64,000 nt of DNA, taken from assembly GCA_036250195.1 (NCBI GenBank), contig JAVHZZ010000002.1, positions 369,963,124 to 370,027,123 of the forward strand, written 5' to 3'. A program made the translations under genes and the position numbers. Under the pieces are notes generated by a model, which worked only from the letters and a program-made list of their open reading frames with translations, had not been told where the DNA came from and searched no databases. The stretch's first letter is position 1; each line of letters begins with the position of its first letter. Shown here piece after piece: positions 11,935 to 25,000 of this stretch. The DNA is from Mixophyes australis (taxonomy: Eukaryota > Chordata > Amphibia > Anura > Limnodynastidae).

Positions 11935-13530
11935 AACAACTTGGGTGATAGGCACTATAGCAGGGGTAAGAATGCCATAATGACTAAACACCCACAGACT
12001 GTTCAGCGCTGGCCTGGATTCGCTAACAAGGGTGTTCCCCTTGAAAAATGTAAGCGTGCCACCCCACTATTGACACCCAGGCCAGTGCTGATACCACTAG
12101 GGCTCTTCCTACTAGGCAGGGGCTCTGGGTAGTAGGGTAATAGTATGGAAAAAAAAAAAATCAGATTTGTGGAACTACATGTCCCAGGCAGCCATGTTTG
12201 CCAAATTATTGTCCCCACGCTGCTACTAGTATAAGTACAAGCACCAGCATACCCACTTAACTAAATAGTAAAATAAAATCACAACAACCTCATTACCCCA
12301 AAAAAATATTTATATAAAAGAAACCAACAAAAAATTTTGTTTTGTGGAACTACAGGTCTCAGGCTGCCGTGGGTGTCACGTCATGTTTCCACTTGTGCTT
12401 TGACAAGTGCCAACATGCCCTGGCTGCCGTGGGTACGCTGGTGCTTGTACTTATACTGGTAGCAGCGTGGGCACACTATTTTGGGCAACAATGCTGGCTG
12501 GGACCTGTAGTTCCACAACATAAAATGTTTTTTTTATTTGACTTTTTTACACAAATATTCTTCCTTTATTACCCTACTACCCACAGCCCAGGGTGGTAGG
12601 AAGAGCCCTAGTGCTATCAGTAGTGGGGTGAGTGACCCTGGGGGGGGGGGTGGCTCGTTTACATTTTTAAAGGGGAACACACTCCCTAGGGAATCCAGCT
12701 CAGCGCTGAACAGTCTGTGGGTGTTTAATCATTAGGACATTCTTACCCCTGCTATAGTGCTAATTACCCAGGCTGGTTTGCCCAGTGCTGTTTTATTGAA
12801 AATATGGGTTACGCTTTGACATTTTTTCCAGAGTTTTTCTAATTAAACAGCAGTAGGTCGGCTGCACTAGGGTTAAGTTTAAATTTAGGTTCAGAAGATG
12901 TACATCTGCATCAGAACACGGTAGCTGTCATGTCTTTCTAGTAAAGGCTGCAACAGAGTATTTCAGCAATGCTACTTTTTGTTCGTTTTTTTTTGAATAA
13001 GGTGTACATGAGGGTGTTTATTGTATTTAATGGGTTTTTTATTTTTTTTTATAAAGATTTGTGGTTGTAATGAGGGTGTTGTGCTTTTATTTAATAATTT
13101 GATTTGTGGAACTACAGATCCCAGCCAGCCATGTGTGTAAGAGCATGAAGACACTTTTGGTTCTCAAAGTGGCATCAATCTTTTTTGGGTGCCATGGGAA
13201 TCCTGATGCTTGTAGTTAGAGTGGTAGCTGCATGGCCACACTATTTAGGCAAACATTGCTGGCTGGGACATGTAGTTCCTCAAATAAATTTTTATTTTTT
13301 TTTTTGGATAAAAACAAAATGCCCATTTATAAGCCCCAGGCCAGGGGTATTAGGAAGAACCGTAGTGCTATCAGCACTGGGCTGGGTGTCCCTAGGGGGG
13401 AGGCCAACTACAATTTTTAGGGGACAGCACTCACTAAGGAATCAAGGGCAGCACTGAACAGTATGTGCTTGATTATTAATTATGACAGTGGGACCAAACT
13501 GCGTTTCTCTTCCCCTGCTATAGTGCCTAT
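11935..13530. repeat. Cluster of inverted and direct repeats between the two Harbinger genes
   Basis: About 1.6 kb of non-coding sequence built from two repeated modules. Module A (GCTATAGTGC, CAGCGCTG, GGTGTT, GCCCTAGTGCTATCAG) occurs inverted at 11945-12130 and direct at 12580-12880 and 13340-13530. Module B (TTGTGGAACTACA then CCCAG and CCAGCCATG-like text) occurs at about 12172, 12344 and 13104, and inverted at about 12495 and 13262. The arrangement is foldback-like. Module A also exists outside the element at 4490-4740. No open frame looks real. Confidence 0.7.
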
Positions 13531-14115
13531 CCCCAAAAAAAAAATAAAAAAAAAAATAAATTGTTTATTGATATAAAAAAATAAAGGAAACAATATTTAA
13601 GAGTAAAGTCACTTTTGTTGGATGATTATTAAAAAAGGTACTGCAGTGATCACTTTTTGAAACTTATATATGAATACATTTTGGAATAAGTCGTTTTTAT
13701 TTTATTGTGTATAGTCCTAGAGAAAAAAAAACAAAATAAATGGACACCACACTGCTTCTCTCTGCATATCTTTTTTTCAGTCCAATATCCAAAAGATCCA
13801 TGTTGCTTTGTTTTTAGGAGATCTATTAGAAAAAAGAAAATTAGGTCAGTATCACTCTATTAAGAAAAATAAATTTGATTTGCATTTCATAAAAAAATTA
13901 TTAAGGGTCAGCAATATTGTCAAAAGATTTCAGTTATCAATTGACATATCCAATCACATCACTCCCTTACATATAAATGCAATACAACAAATACATTTTT
14001 TTAAAGTATAAAAAACAATTATACTCACCATGATGTTATTTTTCACTTCCTTACCCATTTTCTGAAAAGCTAGATTATATCCTCCTTTGGGGCCAGGTAC
14101 ACAGTTTGCCATCAT

Positions 14116-15533
14116 TCCTGTATATATAATAGTACAAGAACATTATTTTTTTTATAAAATACACACATCAATTTTTGCATTGTAAAAAAAATAATACTTA
14201 CATGAAAAAAAATCTTCTATTACACGTTGACGAACATGAGTTGCAAACTCCTCCATCTGACCAAGCTCAGGAGAAAGGTCCAAATCCAAGCTAATGTCTG
14301 GATCAATTTCAACCTCCAATTGGTTTGCAATACAAATATTGTGAAGAATACAGCAACCAATAATTATATCGCAAACTTTGGAGGGTGAATATAAAAGCAC
14401 ACCGCCGGACCGGTCTAAACAGCGGAACCGGCTTTTAAGTGTACCAAAGGTTCTTTCTATTACACCCCTGGTACGAATGTGTGCCGATTGGTACCTTTTT
14501 TCTGAGGAAGATACAGGGTTGCTTAAAGGAGTCAGCAACCAGGAACGATTTCCATATCCACCGTCGCCTTAAAAAAACACAAAAAAAAAAAAACATTTTT
14601 AAAAACAGTGACACATCATTACATTTTTTTAAGGGTTTACAACTGTAATACACAATTAACAAAAAAAAATAAATACAAAAAAAAATTACCAAGCAGCCAG
14701 CCATCTGGAAAGGATCTTGCTTCGAAATTACGGAATAAGGACGACTGTTGCAGGATGAAGGAGTCATGGGATGAACCTGGGAAACCAACAACAACATTAG
14801 TGATTTTTTGCTTAGCATCACAAACCATCTGAACATTGATGGAATGGAAGTGTTTTCGATTACGAAAACATTCTTCCATTCGACGGGGTGGTGTAAGGGC
14901 AATGTGGGTGCAATCAATTGCACCCAGCACATTGGGCATTTGAGACAAAGCGTAAAATTTAGCTTTGACCTCACGCCACTCATTGGCAGACTGCGGGAAA
15001 TTAATAAACGTTGCAGTGTGCTTTTTGAGGGCATTTAGGACCTGGAACAGGATCCTAGAAAAAGTGGGCTGGGAATACCCGGCAATAACTGCCAAGGTGG
15101 GCTGAAATGTTCCTGAGGCAAGAAAATGCAAAACACCAAGCAGTTTGGCAAGTCCAGGGACTGCACGGTTACTAGGGTAACGAGGTTCCAGGTCCTGTTT
15201 TACAATCTCATACAGATTGTAAATTGCAGAGGACGATAGGCGATATAGTCTTCTCACCTCGTCCTCGGCCAATCCATCAAGCAAACGCCTGTTGCGGTAC
15301 AGACGCGGCCTGGGGATCCTAGTCCTACTTGCCACACTGGACAATGCAGCCATTGCCTGTCCACCATTCTCTCCCACAGCCTCTCCCTCTTCCATACCCG
15401 CATTCACATCACAAACATCAACATTCTCTCCAGACACTCCCACATTTGCAGCACCTTGCATTTCATCCAAAGCAGTCTCCTCCATACATGCAGCATACAT
15501 GTACATCCACACTGTGTCCACGAATGGCTCCAT
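14116..15533 (-). CDS. Harbinger DDE transposase (HARBI1-like)
   Basis: Two coding exons, 15533-14690 and 14567-14202, joined G|GC. A third exon starts at 14117 and supplies the last two bases of a TGA stop that spans the junction. The product is 403 aa. It catalyses cut-and-paste transposition in the nucleus. Catalytic residues are visible: Asp207 in GAIDCTHI, Asp257 in FPGSSHDSF and Glu319 in RGVIERTFG. Also visible are the family words GDGGY (282-286) and CCILHNI. Residues about 1-70 are acidic and poorly conserved in type; 85-165 form the helical DNA-binding-like N-terminal part. The ATG at 15533 precedes EPFVDTVW; upstream in-frame sequence looks non-coding. The gene converges on the Myb gene and is its expected partner. 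If intron 2 is retained, a short different C-terminus ending at 14152 results. Frame and active site are intact. Confidence 0.92.
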
Positions 15534-16299
15534 TGAAATGAGACAATAATTAAAAGGGGTGAATTTGAAACTAAAGTATTTAACTATTTTTAACAAAAAT
15601 TGTAGGGGAAATGAATGTTTGTGCAGGGGATGAATGGACCTGTGAGATGCACTATTTTTATATGATATTAAATTGGTGTAAGTGATTAATTTATATGTTA
15701 ATTTTGCAAACTTGACAGACAGACAACACCAAGCACAAATACAATACTTATCTTTAGGAAATCCTGGATAATCCACCAACGAACACTACTGGAAAATGCT
15801 CAGAAAGATTGGTATGCACAAAAAAAACACTGAGGCAACAGTCAGTTCACCACAGAGCTGATCACCACAACTGTACACTCAAGTGTTTGGAATGAAAAAA
15901 AAAAAAAATCAGTTTAAATAAAATAGGACTGCACCACTTATGGATTTTTTTAAAGGGGGAACTTTGAAAAAATATTTCATTATTTACACTGTATTTTTGT
16001 TAAAAAAAAAGTTATTTTACGTTTTCAGGTTGTTTTAATTAACTTTTACACCTAATCTTCAGTTTAATATCTTTTTTTAATAACTAAAAAAAAAAATCTT
16101 TTACTTTGAGCAGACCAAAGAGGTGCGAGATGAAACTGCAGATTTTACTTTTTCACACTCAGCGTTAAAAAACAATTGAATAGCTTTTCCCGCTGAGCGT
16201 TCGCATCCAGCCTATACTTTAACATTGACAAACGGTTAGAGCGCGAAAACACCTTTTCGGTAAAAAAAAAAAAAAAAAAATAGAATTGAGGGAGAAGTT

Positions 16300-16355
16300 T
16301 CCGCGCTCGAAAAAAAGGAAAAATAGCTAAAAAATGACTTAACGCGCTCGAAATT
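16300..16355 (-). promoter_or_regulatory. Right subterminal GCGCTCG repeats
   Basis: GCGCTCGAAA at about 16306 and 16345, with related GAGCGCGAAA and GAGCGTTCG words at about 16193-16250. They mirror the left-end cluster and are probable binding sites for the element's own proteins. Confidence 0.55.
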
Positions 16356-16360
16356 CAAAA

Positions 16361-16384
16361 CTCGCTAACAATTGAATACCCCCC
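16361..16384 (-). repeat. Right terminal inverted repeat of the Harbinger element
   Basis: Exact reverse complement of 5268-5291, followed by ATA. Confidence 0.95.
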
Positions 16385-16387
16385 ATA

Positions 16388-19069
16388 ATGTAATATAGAT
16401 TAGACTCCGAGAGGATTTTCAAGAACATTTTGTCTCCCGGGATCGTCACCAGATACTAATGTTGTGTTCATTAGTAGGATTTTACATTTTAAAATCAATC
16501 ATTTTCTATTTATATTTTGTTTACAGAAAGAAAAAGGGAATGTATAAACTAGGCCACCAGATTTCAACATAATCCATTTTTTTCATAATTAGGGAATTTC
16601 GTAAACAATTCCAAGGAAACAGTTCCAGCTTCTCCCTGACAATACAGCCTGCAGGAGCCTAATCCAAGAAGACAATCTGCTAATAACAGCTAGTTCTAGT
16701 TGTTGTTTTCTGGGGTTGGGACCCAGCATCCAGTACCAACGCTCTGCCCGCTACCCTGCAGCTTTGGCCAGTGTGATAGGCCAGTGGGAACCTCCACAGC
16801 AACCCTGATCTGAAGGCAAGGGGTCAGGGGTACCAGCAAGGGGGTACACTAGCAGCGAGAGTTACCCAGAAGGACGCAGTACTAGGTGCCACTATGGAGC
16901 ATAGTGGTGGCAGCAGCAAAAACTCCTCCTACTGTGGTTAGAGTGCGCATTTGGGATAAAGAAAAGGGGATAGTGGCAAGGCAAACCCAGTCAGTCCCAG
17001 CAAGCACGGACAGGCTGGCATAGGAGGTCCACCATCTACATGTATTCATTGTCTTTAGTTGGCATTGGTTGGTCACTGAAAGACAGCCATCATTTATGCC
17101 AGATATCAGTCCATATGTATCCATAATGTCATCATATAAACAGGGTCACATTAAATAGTGAGAAAATATTTTCCTATAACAGCCACTGTTCATTTGAATG
17201 ACTAATAACAGTATTCATCAGTTGCCAGGAGGGTTTTTTAATTGATTGCTAAAACAAGATTACAAGTCTTCATACAAAACATTGTTAGTTTATAAGTACA
17301 TTGCACAAGACATTGTAGTTCTATTATATATTAGTTACAAAAATATATATACAATAATCAAATATATTCTATTATTCACTGTTAGACTGCCTACCTGAAC
17401 TCTTTAGCGAGGTACGTTACATGTTATGGAATCTGTTAATGTTTTTGTTCTATCTGGTCAATATGGTACCACAAGTAGTTTTCCCATGATATAGATAGCT
17501 TTCTTATTGTAGCATTTATGAATAAATATATTTATTCATTTAAATTATCTAGGAAAGTTTTCCAATGTGGCTATAATTATTTTGCAATTAATTCCAACCC
17601 CAAAATTATGCATCAATTGACTCCATGTACATAGATGCCAAATACAATTTACTAAAAGTTACTGGCAGTTACAGTAGATGTGTTTTTACATGTTCATTTT
17701 TTACACCTTGAAAGTTACTTTTTCTAGCAGAGTTTCTCCCAATAGGTATGAATAGAAATTAAGGCGGCACAGTTATTTAAGTATACAGCTAGTTGCACAC
17801 CAGAGTTCCCCAGACTTTATTCCAGCATGATGTGGATTACCTAGAGGTTGGAGTTCCAGACCACACCACTGAAGAACTGATCCGTCATAGACTGCCTAGT
17901 GCCATGTAATGGAAATCACAGAACAGTCCACTTTACCCTGTATATAATATAATCAGTAAATTATAACGCAAACGAGACCCATGATGGTGTCCTTTAAATG
18001 CCCAATGGTGAATTTTATCTTTACACTATTTCATAAATTAAAAATGTATTTTAAAAAAATGCAATGTATAGAAATAGCTGCCTACATGCAAGAGATAATG
18101 TTGTCCAAGGTGATTCATCATTTTGGTCACCCGGCTTATCGAACGGATATTGTTTCATGGTCAGCTTAGGATCCTGCACACACGTGTGCCGTGTTAATCA
18201 CCGCGCCACCAGATTTACAGTTGTAACTTAACTCAAAACTTAACTTTAACGTTATGAGGAGTCAGCTGTCCACCTATGTTACAACAGAGTCTTGTGGTAT
18301 CAAAAGGTGGATGTTCAGATGTTATGGTTGTTGTGGGATAGATATTGTATCCCAGTGAACCATGAAATAACGGATAATGTTAAATGACCACTTATTGTTA
18401 GTCAGAAATGAGCCATGAAATGTAAGCAGTGACTGGAAATTTTACAATAACAGATAGACACAGCATTATGTTCTGTAAAGGAGCGGTTTTCTGTGCAAAT
18501 TACTACAAAAGACTGTAGCTTTAATGGTTCAATGCTAAAAAAATGAAATAAAAATATTTTTTGTTCGAAGGGCCTGTTTCTTTAAGAGAATATGTGGCCT
18601 ACACAAAATGGAGGCGGCCATTTTGAGGAAGGTGTCAATAAGAATGCAGTCTGTAAATTCATTAGTCTCGGTAATGTCACTGGCCTCTCTAGTACTGGCA
18701 AAATATGGCGCACACAAGTAGCTCCCTCATGGTCAACGGATGGGGAAATATGGAAATCATGAAACCGATCACTGTGACACTTGAGTACTTGTGTACTACA
18801 ACTCTGATTCTAGAGGAGTCATTTGCATGGAGGAGTCATGTGTTTGCTGCCAATGAAGTTTATGGATAAGGTGAATGTACAATAAGATTTGGACGAGGAC
18901 TGCTTGGTTGTTAATACTAGAAAATATGACTAAAATACCATCACCAATCATTTCAGTAAAACTAGTTTCCACTGAATTGCATAGTTTCTTATTCTCGTAT
19001 CATAAGGTAGTTCTATATTTAGGAATAATTCTGGAAAGCCCTGAGGTAAAAGAGGATGTGTGGGAACGT
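16388..19069. other. 3' flank and probable 3' UTR of the dhrs13-like gene
   Basis: No second gene is visible. On the minus strand this lies downstream of the dhrs13-like stop codon. A minus-strand AATAAA sits at 17531-17536, which would give a 1.5-kb 3' UTR; I see no nearer perfect signal. The segment 16630-16930 is GC-richer but has no open frame that I recognise. Confidence 0.4.
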
Positions 19070-22000
19070 TCACTTGGTCAGTCCCAGGAGATCCTCACTA
19101 ACTTCCCATAGTTTCTTGGCCACAGCATCGTCCCGAGCGTGGGGCTGGACCTGTTGAACCTGGCAGTTGGAAAAATAGCGGCCGCTGTACATTTCAATGC
19201 CTTCTTGGACTGCGCAGTAAATAGAGGTCTGTGCTCCATCCGTAGGCTTCAGGAGCAGGAGCCAAGCGATGGGGAAAATCAGCATCTGAAACCAGTGCGG
19301 AAAGTTGCGTCCCAGGTTAGTGAACACCACCCCTGTAACAGGAAGGGAAGAGATTCAAGCACATTGCAAACAAAAATACAAATTAGATTTCATTATCACA
19401 CCCTGTTTAGTTTCCTTGAATCTCACCAACTACAGTTTTTCCACCGAACAAACACCAGCTACACCTGTGGTTTCCAACCAGTGTATTACAATACCAGGCT
19501 GAATGTGTCTTAAGACTTTTGAGGGTAAAAAAATATAAATATGCAATGAGGCTTACATGCAAACAGTATTTTACCTAAACATAAAATAAATGATTCAAGC
19601 GGATTTAGCTTTTTAGGGGGCCTATTTATTATCCTCCGAAGAGGTTTTAATTATGGTAAACCCCCGAAAACTGCAGCATTTTAAATTGACATTTATTATT
19701 AGAGGATCTGAAATATCTGATGCAGTCTCTTTCATCTCAAATCCAATCCCCATCAGTGTCTATGTGGACTGAGATTATGCCCTATTTATCAAGCCTCGGT
19801 AGCCAACGCTAGCTGTTCTAGTCTATGGGGAGAGTATCGCACAACGGAGATCTTCTCATCTAGATCTTAATATTACCAGTTTGGGGTAACAAAAAAAGTT
19901 GTAGAACACCCAGAAAATATAGGCATATTTTTATCTTTCTTGGCTTCAATTGTTGGCTAGATACACTACGTTAAAGATTGTATCTAATGTTTATCTTAAT
20001 ACCTGCAGTCCCGTCTCTCCCTGGGCGGACGCTCTCTGCAGACATGTCTACCCCCACTGTTGAGTCACCAGGCTGACATCAGTGGGTTTGAAATGTACAG
20101 CAGAAATAGTTTTTCACGCTGTACATTTCAAACCCACTGACTGGACCAATGGCGTACCAGTATGTGTCTACATGTCTGCAGAACGTGTCTGCTTCGAGGC
20201 ACATTAAGGTACACATTAGATAAACTCTCAAGTAGCATCTATCTGACCAATGATTAAAGCAAAACAGTGGCTATATCTATTAAAAAAAGGACTACATAAG
20301 CCTACTACATTTATTTAAACAAGAAAGAAAAAGTTCCCCAAAATGTGGACTAATTCTTTAAAAATTACCCCATATTAGACGGTTGTAAGGCCGCTCTTCA
20401 TTAACAAGGGAGCCATTAATGCTAGAATAAGCATCACTTATGGACGAACCTGTAATCTTTGTATAAGACAAGCATGGCTTCTTGCAAGTGACAGGGTGGA
20501 AGAGCTTTTAACCATCCATTATAGGAAAACTCTATTGACCGAAAAACAACTTGTCTTCAATTTATTATGGGTTAATAATAGAGCTCTTCTCCAATGGTGA
20601 GGAAAGGGTATGTGGTACCTGCCCTCAGCCCGGTTATCCTTCTGACATCACTGGGGGTTTCAAGCACACAGAACTAACAGCCTTCCGTGTATACAGAGTG
20701 AAGCGCTGTGGTCAGAATAACAGCACTGTGGGCGGGTCCCGGAGGAAACCCACGCAAACACAGGGAGAACATACAAACTCCACACAGATAAGGCCATGGT
20801 CGGGAATCAAACTTATGACCCCAGTGGTGTGAAGCAGAAGTGCTAACCACTAGGCCACAATGCTGCCCCTTATATTATTAACCAATGATTATAGGCAAGT
20901 GTCACACCTGAGGATCTGTCTGTACCAGGACTGGGTTGTGCCTCTAGAACAGAACTGGTGACTATGTGCAATAAGCTGGGTGGCTTGATTAGGTTCCTTT
21001 GCAATGAAAGAGAAAGGACTGGTACAGATGGTGGTTGATGAAAGTTCAGGAGACTAGAGACTATGAATGGTGCTGGAGACTGGCAAGTAGTCAAGAAAAG
21101 CAAGACAGTGGTCAGATTTAGCAAAGGAGACCAGGGGTAAAATTTATCAAGCTGCGGGTTTGAAAAAGTGGAAATGCTGCCTATAGCAACCAATCAGATT
21201 CTATCTGTCATTTATTTAGTACCGTCTACAAAATGACAGCTAGAATCTGATTGGTTGCTATAGGCAACATATTCATTATTTCAAACCCGCAGCTGGATAA
21301 ATTTACCCCCAGGTTGCACTGGCAACACGTTAGAGCTCCAGGAAGTCCTTTTAAATGGACTGCTATTCCCTAATTGAAGGCTGTGGTAAGCTGTACTGAA
21401 GCAGCACTATGAATGGCTGAGAGAGAACAGGTGACTGGATCCAAGATGGCAGCACCCAGGCACTGGTTTTGGAGGGAACTCTGGAGTGGAGACAGACTGA
21501 GAAGCACCCTGCAGGGAGACCCGAGACCAGCAGAGCCTCCGGACTGCAGGGACAGCTGAGAAAGACAGTGGAGGGCTAAGTAACAGGACCTGAGAGCTTG
21601 GTGAGTGACAGCAAGTTGTTTTTCTGTCAATGAAGATAGGTAAAACTTTTCATACATATGACATGTAGAACCCTTTTAAAAACATCTACATTTTTTGTCA
21701 AGAACTTATCCTTTCAGCCTCTTAATAGACAGTAACAGTGAAATACAGATGGAGTACAGTCTTTTAGATTAATGGTTTGATCAAGTGTCTATAGTTCTGT
21801 GTGTTAATCCTGATGTTTACTTCTAACTGAGCATTGCTAGAATGGTCATTTAATTGAGTAAACGCGCTAGTGGGGAGAGATCAGAACATTTTCCTCAGAA
21901 GGCTTTGGATCTCGCTGTATGGCCAGTTAAACTGTGCTCCATCTATGTATTATTAGTATCACAACATTTTGATGATTGTTTCTCTTTGTGTTTTTACATA

Positions 22001-25000
22001 TTTTTGGTTTCCACATGTCTTAAGTCATGTAAAGCACATCAACTAAATTTATGTCATAAGGTCAATACAGATAATTCAATAACCGTTCCTGTCACACACA
22101 CTATGGTGTTGGATGCTCAATTCAGCCAAACTGAAAAACCATTGTGATATTTGTGGAGTTGTCACCCAATTCGATCAGATTGATGGGGATCCAACAGTGA
22201 CTCTAATATGTAGGATCATTGTTCAACCAAAACAGTAGACAATTTGGGCACACATCTGTGAAGTCTAAAGGTGGCTCCTTCATAAGTGGTTGAGTTGAGC
22301 TGCAGTACTGTGATCCACTACAGGAGCATTGCAGATCGTTAATTTTATTACAAAGTATTGTATGCTGAATATATGTTATAAATGCAGGACTGTAAGCTGG
22401 GTCCTACAAAAACATTTATGGAGAGAGTAAATGTTTAACAGAAAACATAGGTCACAATGATGACTGAAAGAAGAGGTGGGTCACCTAAGTGTGCCCACGC
22501 ACTCTGCCTTCAAACTTCTTATGCCCAAAGTTCTACATGACTGATTGGTTACAGGTTTTACTCTAATTCATCTTTCCACAACACCAACTTTTATCTGTAG
22601 TAAACCAACAAATTCTGCCCAACCTACCGTCAATTTTACACAACAAAACATAGAGTTAGGGGCTTACCTGGATGGACTGCATAGCAAGTCACCTCAGTGC
22701 CCTGTAATCGGTTGGCCAGCTCCCGGGCAAACAGAATATTGGCGAGCTTACTGTCACAGTATGCCTTCATTATCTGTATCCACGTGTCACCAGGTGGATT
22801 TAGGTTCTTGAAGTCGATCTTTCCCTTTGTATGAGCAGATGATGCGAGGACCACAATACGGCTGGGGCTACACTGCTTGAGACGATCCAGAAGCAAATGA
22901 GTCAATAGAAAATGTCCTAGATGATTGACTCCAAAGACCAAATTGAAGCCATCCTCAGTCTTCCCTTTACCTTCAATGCCTTAAAAAGAACAAGATTGTG
23001 ATTGTCATGCAGTGTAACCAGGACTCACCTTTATGGCAATATCTGCTATGTGAATCCAGATACAATGGTTCTTTACACTATACTCTGTATATGAGCACTG
23101 TTGTGTAGCAGTGAAAGATGATCTGTACTTTCGCAGTGCTGGCCCTGTTCGTGTGACATTATACACTACAAAGGATATATTCAATACCATACTATAAATT
23201 ATAGGAGATGTCAGTAATGAGGTCTGTAAACATGGAAAGATTACAGAGAGGTTCACAGAAAAGGCAACTTCTAACGTACTGATGAGTTATAGTATTAAAA
23301 CTGTCAGGAAACGGGTTGCTACTGGACTGTGAACTTTGTATTCATCACCCGTTTCTCACAGTTTAATGTACTTTTTAATCCTTGGCCCAGTCTAAGTATA
23401 TACACCACAGCATCGGTGTATTTTGTGTATTATTATTTCATGTTATTAAGTACATTTTGCCATTGCTATTACCAGCAATATTGTATGTATTAGAAATATG
23501 AAGAATATTGCCATATTGTGTGAAAGTAACAGGTCAGCAGAAGTAATTTTGTTTGTATTAGCTAAGGTAATTACCATTTGTCTCAAATGTCCATTGTTAT
23601 GAGGTGTGGCTTAAATCTGGTTTGTAATCAAAACAATGGCTGAGTGACTTGACATAGGTAGCTGGCAGTCACATTAATTAGCTAGGTCAACAGGTAATCT
23701 GAGAGGTAATTAGGTTAGAACTTCAAGATGATATGCAATGTGCCTCCACAGTAATATACTGACTGAGATAGTATTGGGAAATTTATTAATATGTATCAAT
23801 ATAAATGTTATTATATCAAAATGTATCACAGACGCATTAAAAGCAATTGTTGCTTTTAATGCGCTAAAACAAAAAAAAAACGAGCGCTCGAAAAATATTA
23901 CAGTTTATACGGTAATATGCGCGTAAATACCGTTAATACGGTAGTTTACTCGCTGAATGCGAGATGAAATTTAGCGAGTAATTACCGTATTAACGCTAAT
24001 ATTTTTAGAGCGCTCGTTTGAGAGCGTTAACGGCAACAATTGAATACCCCCCATATTGCGTAACACTGCTGATACATGAAACAATAAGACTTGACACATT
24101 GTAAGCGTGAAGTGTCATTCCCCGATGTTACATTGTAACCCTTTGTTTAGGGTATTCAGCCAAATAGCTAATTGAGTCAAACTGTCCCTTTGTATAATCA
24201 AGGTAACAGAGACAGCATGTCTCTGATAGACCCCTGCTGTAAGTGGAGGATTGAGACATTTGACCATACTCCCTGTGTATACGGCCAAGAATATAGGGAT
24301 AGCAAAGTGCCAAGAGAGCTATTCTAGCTTGAAGGATCCTGGTGTACAAGACATCTGCGAAAAGAACTCTGGGGAGGCATTGTAGTGCCGCTGGAGGAAA
24401 CCCTACCAGGACAGGGTCTGTGTGAGCCAGTAACCCAGGCTGGGCGACACCGTAACTGTCTAGCTAATCTGTAGTGGTAATATTGCGGGAGGATAAGACT
24501 CTGAAAGAGACTGAGATTATTATTTTGGAGTGCTGACTGCAAGAGGCTGCTGGAGGATACATGCTACCATTACCCTGTATCTTGTGAACGTCTTGTAGTG
24601 TTGTGCTGTTGTAATAAAGCCATATTTTGGCTATATTCTGGTCTAGCCGAGTGAGTTGAGTCCCACAGAGGGTAACTACCATCCCAGCTAAGGGTGGTAT
24701 CTTCACAATTGGTGGCAAGCAGTGGGGTCACTCGGCCCGGTGTCACAAGATCGAGAAATCTGAAAAGGACGCCAGCAGTTGTGGTGCAAGAGCCTTGTAG
24801 GTACAGCACGTCACGGGCTACACAGCACCCAGAAGAAGTCTATCAGAGGAGATGCAAGAAACGTGAGCCATGAACAACTATAACTCCTTTAAACTGGGTG
24901 AACTCTGGGGATTATGCCAGGCAAGGGAAATTGCCACTACCTAGGATGACTTCAGGCCACAACTAGTGGAAAAACTACGCAAATGGGACCTGTGCCTACT

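Larger units (their letters stand above)
19333..22667. other. dhrs13-like intron 4 (3.3 kb)
   Basis: Phase-1 intron between exons 4 and 5. It holds a palindromic MITE (about 19949-20253), a minus-strand SINE (20725-20870) and a second MITE (21134-21309). No other gene-like frame is seen. Confidence 0.8.

Noticed and set aside
20551..20832. 93-codon plus-strand frame
   Set aside because: Overlaps the antisense of a SINE and contains no motif.
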